Source of the DNA: Pseudomaricurvus sp033283175
GTDB lineage: Bacteria > Pseudomonadota > Gammaproteobacteria > Pseudomonadales > Cellvibrionaceae
NCBI GenBank assembly: GCA_033283175.1
Contig: JAWMQM010000001.1
Coordinates: 1,674,001 to 1,738,000, forward strand
DNA length: 64,000 nt
Direction of reading: 5' to 3'
A program made the translations under genes and the position numbers. Below, piece after piece: positions 1 to 8,103 of this stretch. The first letter of the stretch is position 1. Every line of letters starts with the position of its first letter. A model generated the notes under the pieces. That model was given only the letters and a program-made list of their open reading frames with translations, made no database searches and was not told the origin of the DNA.

Positions 1-371
1 ACAGTTTTGACACGGTGGTCATGACCCAGGCACTGCAAACCCTGCGCGAGCCGCACAGGGTGCTGGAGGAGATGTTGCGGGTGGGCAAGGAGTGCATTGT
101 CACCTTCCCCAACTTCGGCCACTGGCGGGCGCGCTGGCACCTGTTCTTTAATGGCCGCATGCCGGTCTCCGACCTGCTACCCTATGAATGGTACGATACG
201 CCCAATATCCACTTCTGCACCTTCCGCGATTTCGAAGTGCTGTGCCGCGAGTTGCAGATCACCATCCTGCAGCGTCAGGTGGTGGCCGAGGGGCCGTTCA
301 GCCGCTTCCTGAAAGAGACGCGTCCGAACCTGTTTGGTGAAACGGCCATCTACCATCTCACCCGGCGTTGA
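1..371 (+). CDS. metW: MetW, methionine biosynthesis protein (5' truncated)
   Basis: This is the C-terminal ~120 residues of MetW, a class I SAM-methyltransferase-like protein that acts with the homoserine acyltransferase MetX in methionine synthesis. The frame is open from base 3 at the window edge, so the true start lies upstream. Recognisable MetW segments are the FPNFGHWRAR stretch, the LPYEWYDTPNIHFCT segment and the ending FGETAIYHLTRR. The next two conserved neighbours (DUF4426, then rdgB and hemW) match the usual gammaproteobacterial order metX–metW–DUF4426–rdgB–hemW, which supports the call. Confidence 0.93.
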   Translation, partial: SFDTVVMTQALQTLREPHRVLEEMLRVGKECIVTFPNFGHWRARWHLFFNGRMPVSDLLPYEWYDTPNIHFCTFRDFEVLCRELQITILQRQVVAEGPFSRFLKETRPNLFGETAIYHLTRR

Positions 372-430
372 TAACTATTTACGGCTGTTGCGGTGCAGGA
401 CTGCGGCAACCGGCTCAGGGAGGTACGATC

Positions 431-892
431 ATGGCCCGCTTTACCCGACATATTTTGCACATTGCTGCCGCTGCCCTGTTGCTGTTGCCGCTGTCGTCCC
501 TGGCGCAGGAGGAGGCCCGGGAGCAGCAGGTCTACACCCAGTTTGGCGATGTGAGGGTGCTGCACACGGTGTTTAGCAGCAGTTTCCTGCAGCCTGAGGT
601 GGCGGCCACTTACGGCTTCAAGCGCGCCGGTAACCAGATGCTGGTGAATGTGGCGGTGGTGCGTGGCGAAACTGCCTCCGGCGGCCTGCCGGTCAAGCTC
701 AGCGGCGAGGTCAGTAACCTGATGCAGCAGAAAAAGACCCTGCAGTTCACCGAGATTCACGAGAAAGGGGCGGTCTACTACCTGGCTCCCCTGCGACTGG
801 ATGCCGATGAGGTGCTGCACTTCCATTTTCAGGTGGAGCTGGACGGCAAGCACTACGACGTGAATTTTGACCGCAAGCTCTACCGCGACTGA
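431..892 (+). CDS. DUF4426 family exported protein
   Basis: A 153-residue protein with a clear signal peptide (MARFTRHILHIAAAALLLLP, cleavage near SLAQEE). The mature part is a single beta-rich domain of the DUF4426 type, with no catalytic motif that I recognise. The reading frame extends back to base 368, but ATG 431 is preferred because it places the signal peptide at the N-terminus and leaves a short gap after metW. Its fixed place beside metW/rdgB is known in many gammaproteobacteria; the function is unknown. Confidence 0.85.
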   Translation: MARFTRHILHIAAAALLLLPLSSLAQEEAREQQVYTQFGDVRVLHTVFSSSFLQPEVAATYGFKRAGNQMLVNVAVVRGETASGGLPVKLSGEVSNLMQQKKTLQFTEIHEKGAVYYLAPLRLDADEVLHFHFQVELDGKHYDVNFDRKLYRD

Positions 893-910
893 CGGTCAGG
901 AGAGGCAGTC

Positions 911-1264
911 ATGGTCACCTATCTTGCGCACATGGCCGGTGCCGCGCTGCTGGTAAACAGTGTGCCGCACTCGGTGAAAGGCTTGTGCGGCGAATGCTTT
1001 CCCAGCCCCTTTTCCAAACCGCCCGGCGTGGGGCCCTCAACGCCGCGCGCTAATGTCCTCTGGGGTGGCATCAACTTTCTCGCTGGCTGTGGCCTGTTGT
1101 TCGGCATAGGTCAGTTTCAGTTTGGGCTCAACCTGGATACGGCGTTAGTGGTCGCCGCGGGTTGGGGTTGCGGTTTTGCTCTGGCGCGTCACTTCGGCAA
1201 GCAGTTTGCCGGTCAGGGCTCCGTGATTGAATGGCAGGTAATAGAACGTGACACAACTGACTAA
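911..1264 (+). CDS. Small conserved membrane protein, function unknown
   Basis: A 117-residue protein with about three hydrophobic segments (residues ~4–18, ~49–65, ~75–92). The loop around residues 20–50 is rich in conserved-looking Gly/Pro and holds the segments FPSPFSKPPGVG and PRANVLWG. From memory, similar FPTPFAKPPGKG…NVLWG segments occur in small uncharacterised membrane proteins of varied bacteria, so this is probably a real family. Its 3' end overlaps the GTG start of rdgB by 17 bases, which suggests translational coupling. No function is proposed. Confidence 0.75.
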   Translation: MVTYLAHMAGAALLVNSVPHSVKGLCGECFPSPFSKPPGVGPSTPRANVLWGGINFLAGCGLLFGIGQFQFGLNLDTALVVAAGWGCGFALARHFGKQFAGQGSVIEWQVIERDTTD

Positions 1265-1865
1265 GCTGGTGTTGGCCAGCGGTAATGCCGGCAAACTGCT
1301 GGAGTTTCAGCTGCTGCTGCAGCCGCTCGCCTGCGAGGTGGTGGCGCAATCGGAACTGGGTGTGCCGGATGCCGATGAAACCGGGCTCAGTTTTGTGGAA
1401 AATGCCATTCTCAAGGCTCGCCACGCCGCCCGCCTGACCGGGTTGCCGGCATTGGCGGACGACTCCGGCCTGGAGGTGGATGCCCTCGGCGGCGAGCCGG
1501 GTATTTACTCCTCCCGCTATGCCGGCGTTGATGACGATGACAAGGATGCGGCCAACAACCGCAAGCTGATCAATGCCCTGGCGGGACTGGCCAGCGAAGA
1601 GCGCAGCGCCCGCTTCCAGTGTGTGCTCGTGTTTATGCGGCATGCCAATGATCCCACCCCGCTGATCTGCCAGGGCAGTTGGGAGGGACGCATACTGCAC
1701 GAAGTGGCGGGCGAGGGTGGTTTTGGTTATGACCCCCTGTTCTTTGTGCCGGAACTGGATTGCAGCTCGGCGCAGCTACCCAAAGAAGAGAAGAACCGTA
1801 TCAGTCACCGAGGGCGCGCCATGCAGCAATTGCTCGAGCAGTTGAAAGCTCGCTACACCGTATAA
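1248..1865 (+). CDS. rdgB: RdgB/HAM1 XTP/dITP pyrophosphatase
   Basis: Hydrolyses non-canonical purine triphosphates (dITP, XTP) to monophosphates, cleaning the nucleotide pool. The 205-residue length is typical. Family motifs are all present: LVLASGNAGKLLEF near the N-terminus, ADDSGLEVDALGG around residue 69, and GEGGFGYDPLFF in the C-terminal third. The start is GTG at 1248, inside the end of the upstream membrane-protein gene. hemW follows 23 bases after the stop, so these genes are probably co-transcribed. Confidence 0.96.
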   Translation: MTQLTKLVLASGNAGKLLEFQLLLQPLACEVVAQSELGVPDADETGLSFVENAILKARHAARLTGLPALADDSGLEVDALGGEPGIYSSRYAGVDDDDKDAANNRKLINALAGLASEERSARFQCVLVFMRHANDPTPLICQGSWEGRILHEVAGEGGFGYDPLFFVPELDCSSAQLPKEEKNRISHRGRAMQQLLEQLKARYTV

Positions 1866-1888
1866 GCGGCCAGTGCCGCGGGACTGCC

Positions 1889-3037
1889 ATGCTCGTTTTA
1901 CCGCCTCTATCCCTCTATGTGCACATCCCCTGGTGTGTGCGTAAGTGTCCCTATTGTGACTTCAATTCCCATCGCGCCGGTGACAACCTGCCCGAGGCAG
2001 ATTACGTGCAGCGGCTGTTGGCGGACCTGCAGCAGAGTTTGCCGGCGGTACAGGGGCGGCGCCTGCACAGTGTCTTCTTCGGTGGCGGTACGCCCAGCCT
2101 GTTTTCGCCGGATGCCATTGCTGAAGTTTTGTCGGCAGCGGAGCGATATATCGGTTTTGAGGCCGGGGCCGAGATCACCATGGAGGCCAATCCCGGCACC
2201 TTTGAGCAGGAGAAGTTTCGCGGCTTTCGCGCCGCCGGTGTTAACCGTCTCTCCATCGGGGTACAGAGTTTCAGCGACCTGCACCTGCAGCAGCTGGGTC
2301 GCATACACTCCGCCGGTGAAGCGGTGCGGGCGGTGGCCATGGCGCGGGAGGCGGGTTTCGATAATCTTAATATCGACCTTATGCACGGCCTGCCGGGCCA
2401 GACCCCCGCCGATGCCTGCGCGGATCTGCAGCAGGCGCTGGCGTTGCAGCCGGAGCACCTCTCCTGGTATCAGCTCACCATTGAGCCCAATACGGAGTTT
2501 TACCGGCGCCCGCCGCTGCTGCCGGAAGATGACACGCTGGCAGATATCCAGCAGGCCGGTGAGGTCATTCTGGCGCAGGCGGGGCTGCAGCAATATGAGG
2601 TGTCCGCATTTGCCCGCCCGGGGCGTCGCAGTCGTCACAACCTTAATTACTGGCAGTTTGGCGACTACCTCGGAATTGGTGCAGGCGCCCACGGCAAGAT
2701 TACCTGGCCGCAGCCGGGGCGGATTGAGCGTACCCGTATGACCCGCCTGCCCCAGCACTACCTGCAGCGGGAAGAAACTGGTCTGGCGGCGGCCGAGCCG
2801 GTGGATGCGGACGAGTTGGCGCTGGAGTTTATGATGAATGCGCTGCGTCTCTGTGACGGCGTGGAGCGGCGCCTGTTTGGCGAGCGCACAGGGCTACCTT
2901 GGTCACAGGTGGCGGGGGTTTACGGGAATCTGTGTGAGCGCGGTCTGGTGGTTGCCGATGAAGCCCGGATTGCGACCACGTCCCTTGGCCAGCGCTATCT
3001 GAATGAGGTATTGTCAGCCTTCCTCGGAGCCGATTAA
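1889..3037 (+). CDS. hemW: HemW, radical SAM haem chaperone (HemN-like)
   Basis: A 382-residue radical SAM protein of the HemW group, formerly annotated as oxygen-independent coproporphyrinogen III oxidase. The 4Fe-4S motif CVRKCPYC lies at residues 16–23 (CxxxCxxC), followed by the glycine-rich FFGGGTPSL. The signature HNLNYW and GIGAGAHG near residues 250–270 belongs to HemW/HemN. HemW lacks the extra N-terminal residues of true HemN and is thought to bind haem and deliver it to respiratory enzymes. The frame opens upstream at 1760, but ATG 1889 gives the family's normal N-terminus and does not overlap rdgB. Confidence 0.93.
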   Translation: MLVLPPLSLYVHIPWCVRKCPYCDFNSHRAGDNLPEADYVQRLLADLQQSLPAVQGRRLHSVFFGGGTPSLFSPDAIAEVLSAAERYIGFEAGAEITMEANPGTFEQEKFRGFRAAGVNRLSIGVQSFSDLHLQQLGRIHSAGEAVRAVAMAREAGFDNLNIDLMHGLPGQTPADACADLQQALALQPEHLSWYQLTIEPNTEFYRRPPLLPEDDTLADIQQAGEVILAQAGLQQYEVSAFARPGRRSRHNLNYWQFGDYLGIGAGAHGKITWPQPGRIERTRMTRLPQHYLQREETGLAAAEPVDADELALEFMMNALRLCDGVERRLFGERTGLPWSQVAGVYGNLCERGLVVADEARIATTSLGQRYLNEVLSAFLGAD

Positions 3038-3178
3038 TGCGCCGCGGAAGTACCGCAAGTTTATCACTGGTGCCCGGGAGCCACGCTTGGACGAAGGAAT
3101 GTCAATCCACCTGCTGCACCCTGTTGCAGCCCAGATCTCGGCCATAGTGTCGGGGAGCGCCCGGTTCCTGTTCTGTTC

Positions 3179-5620
3179 ATGCTGAATCTCCGTAACTATC
3201 GCCGCCGCAACCCTATTGCCACCCGCCTGATGGTGCTGATCTTGTTGATCAGTACGCTGCTGGCGGCGGCGGTAGTCTGCCTGCAGGTCTACCTCGCCTA
3301 CGAGGATGATATGGCGGAGCTGGAAAGCCGCCTGGATCAGGTGCGCATCAGCACCCTGCCCAGCATCACCAAAAGCCTCTGGAGTTTCGATGAAGAGCAG
3401 CTGCAGGTGCAGATCCGCAGTGTGCTGGAGGTGGCGGACGTGGTGCAGGTGACGGTGCTGTGGCGCGACTGGAATGACGACGAGCAGGCGATGATGGCCA
3501 GCTCGCTGGACAAGGAGCTGGACCTGGACACCGTGGACCGTATCACCCGCCAGGTGATGGTGAAAGAGTACCCGCTGGTCTACCGGGCCGAAGGCGTGCC
3601 GGACCAGGCTTTGGGCACGCTGGTGGTGACGGTCAGTCTGGCCAGTGTCTATGAAAAGCTCTACCAGCGTGCCTGGATTACCGGTGGGGTGCAGATGACA
3701 CAGGCGCTGCTGGTATCGGTCCTGATCCTCTGGCTGGTGCGCTACCTGCTGACCCGCCATATCGAAGCTATCGCCACCTACACCCGCCGCCTCAATCTCG
3801 AGAACCTCAATATCGGCCTGCGCCTCACCCGTCCCAAGACGCCGGAGTCGGCTCCCGATGAGTTGGACAATGTGGTCTCAGCCATCAATCAGATGCGGCT
3901 GTCGCTGGTAGAGGACATCGAGGCCCGTCGCCTGATGGAGGAGGCGCTGCGGGCCGAGAAAGAGGAGAAGCTGGTCAGCCGCCGGGAGGCGGCGGTGGCG
4001 GAGGAGGCGAACCGCGCCAAGAGCCAGTTCCTGGCCACCATGAGTCACGAGATTCGCACGCCCATGAACGGCGTGATCGGCATGGTGGAGTTGCTGCGGG
4101 ACACACCACTGAACGACAACCAGCAGCACTACCTGGAGGTGATACACCGCTCCGGCGAAACTCTGCTGACCATCATCAACGACATCCTCGACTACTCCAA
4201 GATTGAAGCCGGCAAGATGGAGCTGGAGTCGGTGGCCTTCAGCCCGGAAGCACTGGTGGACGACTGCCTTGAGCTGTTCGGTGCTTCGGCCAACAAGCGC
4301 CGTATTGAATTGATCGGCAGCGTCAGCCCGGACCTGCCGGCGCGAGTGTACGGCGACCCGACCCGGCTGCGGCAGATACTGATCAACCTGCTGGGCAATG
4401 CCTTCAAATTTACCGAGCGGGGCAGTGTGACGGTACGGGCAGAGCCCTGCAGTGACAGTCACAGCGAGGCGCTGCAGGTGCGCTTTACCGTAACCGACAC
4501 CGGTGTCGGGATCCCGGCGGCAACCCAGCAGCACCTGTTTCACTCCTTCACCCAGGCCGACAGCTCCACCACCCGTAAATACGGGGGGACCGGGCTGGGT
4601 CTGGCTATCTGCAAGCGCCTGGTGGAGTTGATGGGGGGTGAGATTGGTGTGCGCAGCGCGCCGGGGCAGGGTTCCAGTTTCTGGTTCACCGCCGACTTCA
4701 CCCCGGCGGTGACGGCCGCCGCCGGCAGCGGCGTAGACGACGATTCCCTGCCCCTGCTGGCAGGGCGCTCCATGCTGGTGGTGGAGGACAGTCCGCTGCT
4801 GCTGGAAACACTGCTACTGCACGGTCAGACCTGGGGCATGGAAGTGGTCACCGCCACTGACCGCCGCAGCTGCCTGCAAGCCCTGGCCGGGCGCCAGGCC
4901 GGTGGCAAAGAGGATTTTGATTTTATCTCGCTGGATTACTACCTGCCGGGTGATGACGGTATCCGCGTGGCGCAGGAGATCCGGCGCCAATACCCGGACT
5001 GTAGCAGCCAGTTCTTCATGCTGACCGCCGCCGATGACACTTTTGAGCCGGAGTTGCTGCAGGCCCGGGGCATTGTGCGGGTGTTGCGCAAACCCCTGTC
5101 GCCGGCCAAATTGCGCGCCGAACTCTACTCCATGCTGGGCCATAGCAGCGGCAGCCTGCCGCAGGCACCTGAGGCGCGGACGCGTATCGATCTCTCTGGC
5201 CTGAAAGTGCTGGTGGCGGAGGACAACGCGGTCAACCGGTTGGTGATCAAGGGTTTGCTGGGCAAGCTGGGCATCGAGCCGGAGCTGGTGGAAAACGGGC
5301 GCCAGGTACTGGATGCCTGGGATGCTGCTGGCCGCCGCTTCGATGTCATCCTGATGGATTGCGAAATGCCGGAAATGGATGGCTTCGAGGCCACCCGCCG
5401 GATTCGTCGCCTGGAGCAGGAGCGGGGGGCAGGGGCATTACCCATCGTCGCCCTGACCGCCCATGCCATGAGCGAGCATCGGGAACAGGTGTTCAGCTGC
5501 GGTATGGATTATTTTCTCTGTAAGCCACTGACGCTGGCGGAGCTACGCACCACCCTGGAAAAAATTGTCGCCCGGCGTCCCGGCAACCGGGCGTTGCAGG
5601 GCGCAGTGTCCGATTCCTGA
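3179..5620 (+). CDS. Hybrid sensor histidine kinase with two receiver domains
   Basis: An 813-residue membrane sensor kinase. Transmembrane segments at residues ~16–40 and ~172–190 bracket a ~130-residue periplasmic sensor domain. A linker/coiled coil (~230–280) leads to HisKA with MSHEIRTPMNG (phospho-His290) and to HATPase_c (N box around NAFKF 407–411, G1 DTGVGIP 440–446, G2 GGTGLGLAI 469–477). Two receiver domains follow: REC1 (~530–650, acceptor Asp586) and REC2 (~675–795, LMDCEMPEMDG, acceptor Asp727). There is no HPt domain, so phosphate must pass to a separate HPt or regulator encoded elsewhere. The ligand is not evident from the sequence. It stands as a single gene between hemW and trxA. 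Confidence 0.9.
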   Translation: MLNLRNYRRRNPIATRLMVLILLISTLLAAAVVCLQVYLAYEDDMAELESRLDQVRISTLPSITKSLWSFDEEQLQVQIRSVLEVADVVQVTVLWRDWNDDEQAMMASSLDKELDLDTVDRITRQVMVKEYPLVYRAEGVPDQALGTLVVTVSLASVYEKLYQRAWITGGVQMTQALLVSVLILWLVRYLLTRHIEAIATYTRRLNLENLNIGLRLTRPKTPESAPDELDNVVSAINQMRLSLVEDIEARRLMEEALRAEKEEKLVSRREAAVAEEANRAKSQFLATMSHEIRTPMNGVIGMVELLRDTPLNDNQQHYLEVIHRSGETLLTIINDILDYSKIEAGKMELESVAFSPEALVDDCLELFGASANKRRIELIGSVSPDLPARVYGDPTRLRQILINLLGNAFKFTERGSVTVRAEPCSDSHSEALQVRFTVTDTGVGIPAATQQHLFHSFTQADSSTTRKYGGTGLGLAICKRLVELMGGEIGVRSAPGQGSSFWFTADFTPAVTAAAGSGVDDDSLPLLAGRSMLVVEDSPLLLETLLLHGQTWGMEVVTATDRRSCLQALAGRQAGGKEDFDFISLDYYLPGDDGIRVAQEIRRQYPDCSSQFFMLTAADDTFEPELLQARGIVRVLRKPLSPAKLRAELYSMLGHSSGSLPQAPEARTRIDLSGLKVLVAEDNAVNRLVIKGLLGKLGIEPELVENGRQVLDAWDAAGRRFDVILMDCEMPEMDGFEATRRIRRLEQERGAGALPIVALTAHAMSEHREQVFSCGMDYFLCKPLTLAELRTTLEKIVARRPGNRALQGAVSDS

Positions 5621-5775
5621 GTCTCTGCGGTGCCGACTAAAGGCTGTGGCACCGGTGGCGGCACAGTATCAGGCTTGAGTGTTGGGGGCGCAGTCTTTAT
5701 CATTCAGCGTCACTATCCGCTTTTCAGGGGCGCTTTCCTGCGCTCTGCGAATCCGTCACTCTCAGGAGAACCGTT

Positions 5776-6102
5776 ATGAGTAATAGCATCGTGCATGTAA
5801 CCGATGCCAGCTTCGAAGCTGAAGTATTGCAAGCCGAAGGCCCGGTCCTGGTCGATTTCTGGGCCGAATGGTGTGGTCCATGCAAAATGATCGCCCCGGT
5901 TCTGGATGAGCTGTCCAGCGAGTACGACGGTAAGGTAAAAATCTGCAAAATGGATGTGGATGCCAACCAGGAGACTCCGGCCAAGTTCAACATTCGCGGT
6001 ATTCCGACCCTGATTATTTTCAAGGGCGGTGCAGCGGAAGCCACCAAGGTTGGCGCGCTCTCCAAGGCCCAGCTGGTGGAGTTCGTAAACGGCTGTCTCT
6101 GA
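5776..6102 (+). CDS. trxA: Thioredoxin 1
   Basis: A 108-residue cytoplasmic thioredoxin that reduces protein disulfides. The active site WCGPC gives Cys33 and Cys36; the cis-proline segment is RGIPTLIIF. The length equals E. coli TrxA (~109). A good ribosome site (CAGGAG, 5763–5768) precedes the ATG. It lies directly upstream of rho, an arrangement also found in E. coli, but the next gene has its own promoter. Confidence 0.98.
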   Translation: MSNSIVHVTDASFEAEVLQAEGPVLVDFWAEWCGPCKMIAPVLDELSSEYDGKVKICKMDVDANQETPAKFNIRGIPTLIIFKGGAAEATKVGALSKAQLVEFVNGCL

Positions 6103-6168
6103 CAGCCGCTTCAGGGGCGGCGCTTCCGGCGCCTGTCCCTGCCACTTTCCGGCCGCTCTGATTTAATT

Positions 6169-6197
6169 TTGCACAGCCGGGGATTTGCCGTTATACT
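6169..6197 (+). promoter_or_regulatory. Probable rho promoter
   Basis: The -35 box TTGCAC (6169–6174) and the -10 box TATACT (6192–6197) are separated by exactly 17 bases. This is a close match to the sigma-70 consensus, with transcription expected from about 6204. Confidence 0.75.
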
Positions 6198-6528
6198 CGC
6201 CGCTATCAATTGGTCGTCTGGCCAACAGTCCTGCCCATCAGTGGATGGTAATTTCAAAAAAACACCCGCCCTGATCCTACTCTTAAGCGCCCGTTACTGT
6301 GCATCAAGTGTTGGTCCAACAGCAGGCTTGGCCAAGTAATTCCCGAATCTTCTTGTACGATTTCTAATCAGCTAATGATTGGCGAAGGTCTGCACCTGTT
6401 GCGTGCGATTTGTCTCCGGCCCCAGGCTGAAATAAAACAGACTTGAAGTTGATAAGGTAAACCGCAAACCCGTTACCGCAATTAACCACGGTGGGCGACG
6501 GCCTCAGCCCGAGCGTCGTGTCTTCCGG

Positions 6529-6558
6529 CCCCCAACCCCCACCAGCCCCAACCCCCCT
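6529..6558 (+). promoter_or_regulatory. C-rich, G-poor tract before rho (possible rut element)
   Basis: About 22 of these 30 bases are C and only one is G, immediately upstream of the rho ribosome site. Rho loads on unstructured C-rich RNA, and rho is known to be autoregulated in E. coli, so a role as an autogenous loading site is a reasonable inference from composition and position. Confidence 0.45.
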
Positions 6559-6573
6559 ATATCTCAAGAGCCT

Positions 6574-7833
6574 ATGAACCTTACTGATCTGAAAACAAAG
6601 CCCATCGAAGAGCTGATTACTATCGCCAAAGATATGGGCATGGAAAGTCTGGCCCGCTCCCGCAAACAGGACATCATCTTCAATATTCTCAAGCGCCACG
6701 CGAAAAGCGGCGAGGATATCTACGGCGATGGTGTGCTGGAAATCCTGCAGGACGGTTTCGGCTTCCTGCGATCAGCCGACAGCTCCTTTTTGGCTGGTCC
6801 TGACGATATCTACGTATCGCCCAGCCAGATTCGCCGCTTCAACCTGCGCACCGGTGACACCATCTCCGGCAAGATCCGCCCGCCCAAAGATGGCGAGCGT
6901 TACTTTGCCATGCTCAAGGTTAACGACATTAACTTTGACAAGCCGGAGAACTCCAAGAACAAGATCCTGTTTGAGAACCTGACGCCGCTGTTCCCCAACG
7001 AGCGCCTGGTGCTGGAAGCCGGTAATGGTTCTACCGAGGATCTCACCGGTCGCATCATCGACCTGATTGCGCCGATCGGCAAAGGCCAGCGCGGCCTGAT
7101 CGTGGCGCCGCCCAAGGCCGGTAAGACCATCATGATGCAGAACATCGCGCAGGCGATTACCCGCAACAATCCGGAGTGCTACCTGATCGTGCTGTTGATC
7201 GACGAGCGTCCGGAAGAGGTGACCGAGATGCAGCGCTCGGTGCGCGGTGAAGTGGTCGCGTCCACCTTCGATGAGCCACCTGCCCGTCACGTACAGGTGG
7301 CAGAAATGGTGATCGAAAAAGCCAAGCGCCTGGTGGAGCACAAGAAGGATGTGATCATCCTTCTGGACTCCATCACCCGTCTGGCCCGTGCCTACAACAC
7401 TATTGTGCCATCCTCCGGTAAGGTACTGACCGGTGGTGTGGATGCTCATGCCCTGGAGCGCCCCAAGCGTTTCTTCGGTGCGGCCCGTAACATTGAGGAG
7501 GGCGGCAGCCTCTCCATCGTCGCCACCGCGCTGGTGGAAACCGGCTCCAAAATGGACGAGGTTATCTTTGAAGAGTTCAAGGGTACCGGTAACCAGGAGC
7601 TGCATCTGGATCGCAAGATCGCCGAGAAGCGTGTCTATCCGGCCATCAATATCCGCAAGTCCGGCACTCGCCGCGAAGACCTGCTGATGCGTGAGGACGA
7701 GCTGCAGCGCGTGTGGATCCTGCGCAAGCTGCTGAACGATATGGAAGACGTATCCGCGACCGAATTCCTGGTGGATAAGCTCAAGGATCACAAGACCAAC
7801 GATGAGTTCTTCCTCTCTATGAAGCGCAAGTAA
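6574..7833 (+). CDS. rho: Transcription termination factor Rho
   Basis: A 419-residue hexameric RNA-dependent ATPase/helicase, the same length as E. coli Rho. An N-terminal helical domain (1–47) is followed by the cold-shock-type RNA-binding fold with DGFGFLRS (60–67). The ATPase core has the P-loop PPKAGKT at 179–185 and the catalytic segment LLIDERPEEVTEM. The Q/R-loop regions are intact. No insertion of the kind seen in some high-GC Rho proteins is present. It stands alone between its own promoter and a strong intrinsic terminator. Confidence 0.98.
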   Translation: MNLTDLKTKPIEELITIAKDMGMESLARSRKQDIIFNILKRHAKSGEDIYGDGVLEILQDGFGFLRSADSSFLAGPDDIYVSPSQIRRFNLRTGDTISGKIRPPKDGERYFAMLKVNDINFDKPENSKNKILFENLTPLFPNERLVLEAGNGSTEDLTGRIIDLIAPIGKGQRGLIVAPPKAGKTIMMQNIAQAITRNNPECYLIVLLIDERPEEVTEMQRSVRGEVVASTFDEPPARHVQVAEMVIEKAKRLVEHKKDVIILLDSITRLARAYNTIVPSSGKVLTGGVDAHALERPKRFFGAARNIEEGGSLSIVATALVETGSKMDEVIFEEFKGTGNQELHLDRKIAEKRVYPAINIRKSGTRREDLLMREDELQRVWILRKLLNDMEDVSATEFLVDKLKDHKTNDEFFLSMKRK

Positions 7834-7891
7834 GCGCAGTGCAGCAGGCTGCTGCACTGTAGATCCCTCCGGTTGTAGCTGTCGCCGGATC

Positions 7892-7920
7892 AAAAAACCC
7901 CGCAAAGCGGGGTTTTTTTT
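7892..7920 (+). terminator. Intrinsic terminator of rho
   Basis: The stem CCCCGC (7898–7903), loop AAA, and GCGGGG (7907–7912) are followed by eight T. Flanking A and T runs extend the helix. Confidence 0.92.
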
Positions 7921-8027
7921 GGCCTGCTGCAGGCGGTCTGCCGGGTTTTGGTGAACATTGTGTGCGAAAAGTGATCGAAAGGGGTGGTGCTGTGTTGCGG
8001 CCGTGTTAGTATCCGCACGATCGTATT

Positions 8028-8039
8028 AAACGTACGTTT
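8028..8039. promoter_or_regulatory. Perfect palindrome upstream of the FadL-type gene
   Basis: The 12-bp palindrome AAACGTACGTTT lies 65 bases before the start codon and partly overlaps a TATTAA (-10-like, 8024–8029). Its form AAAC-N4-GTTT resembles the published PsrA operator pattern (G/CAAAC-N2–4-GTTTG/C) of fatty-acid regulation in Pseudomonas. Because the downstream gene is a fatty-acid-type porin, lipid-responsive repression is plausible but inferred. Confidence 0.4.
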
Positions 8040-8103
8040 CAAAAGGTGGGTCACTTCGAACCCTGCCGCAATAATAAATACATCGAGTCAGAGAGATTAC
8101 GTT

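Larger units (their letters stand above)
6103..6573 (+). other. trxA–rho intergenic region: promoter and long rho leader
   Basis: A 471-base gap without a convincing gene. It holds a strong sigma-70-type promoter (6169–6197), so the rho transcript would begin near 6204 and carry a leader of about 370 bases. The leader ends in a C-rich, G-poor tract just before the start codon. E. coli rho also has a long leader used for autogenous attenuation. No terminator with a clear U tract was seen after trxA. Confidence 0.7.

Noticed and set aside
1907..2758. Long antisense ORF within hemW
   Set aside because: High GC content gives long chance frames opposite real genes; hemW is certain from its motifs.
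6375..6446. A 23-codon ORF in the rho leader (possible rhoL-like leader peptide)
   Set aside because: There is no ribosome site before the ATG and no match that I know to RhoL, so it is likely chance.
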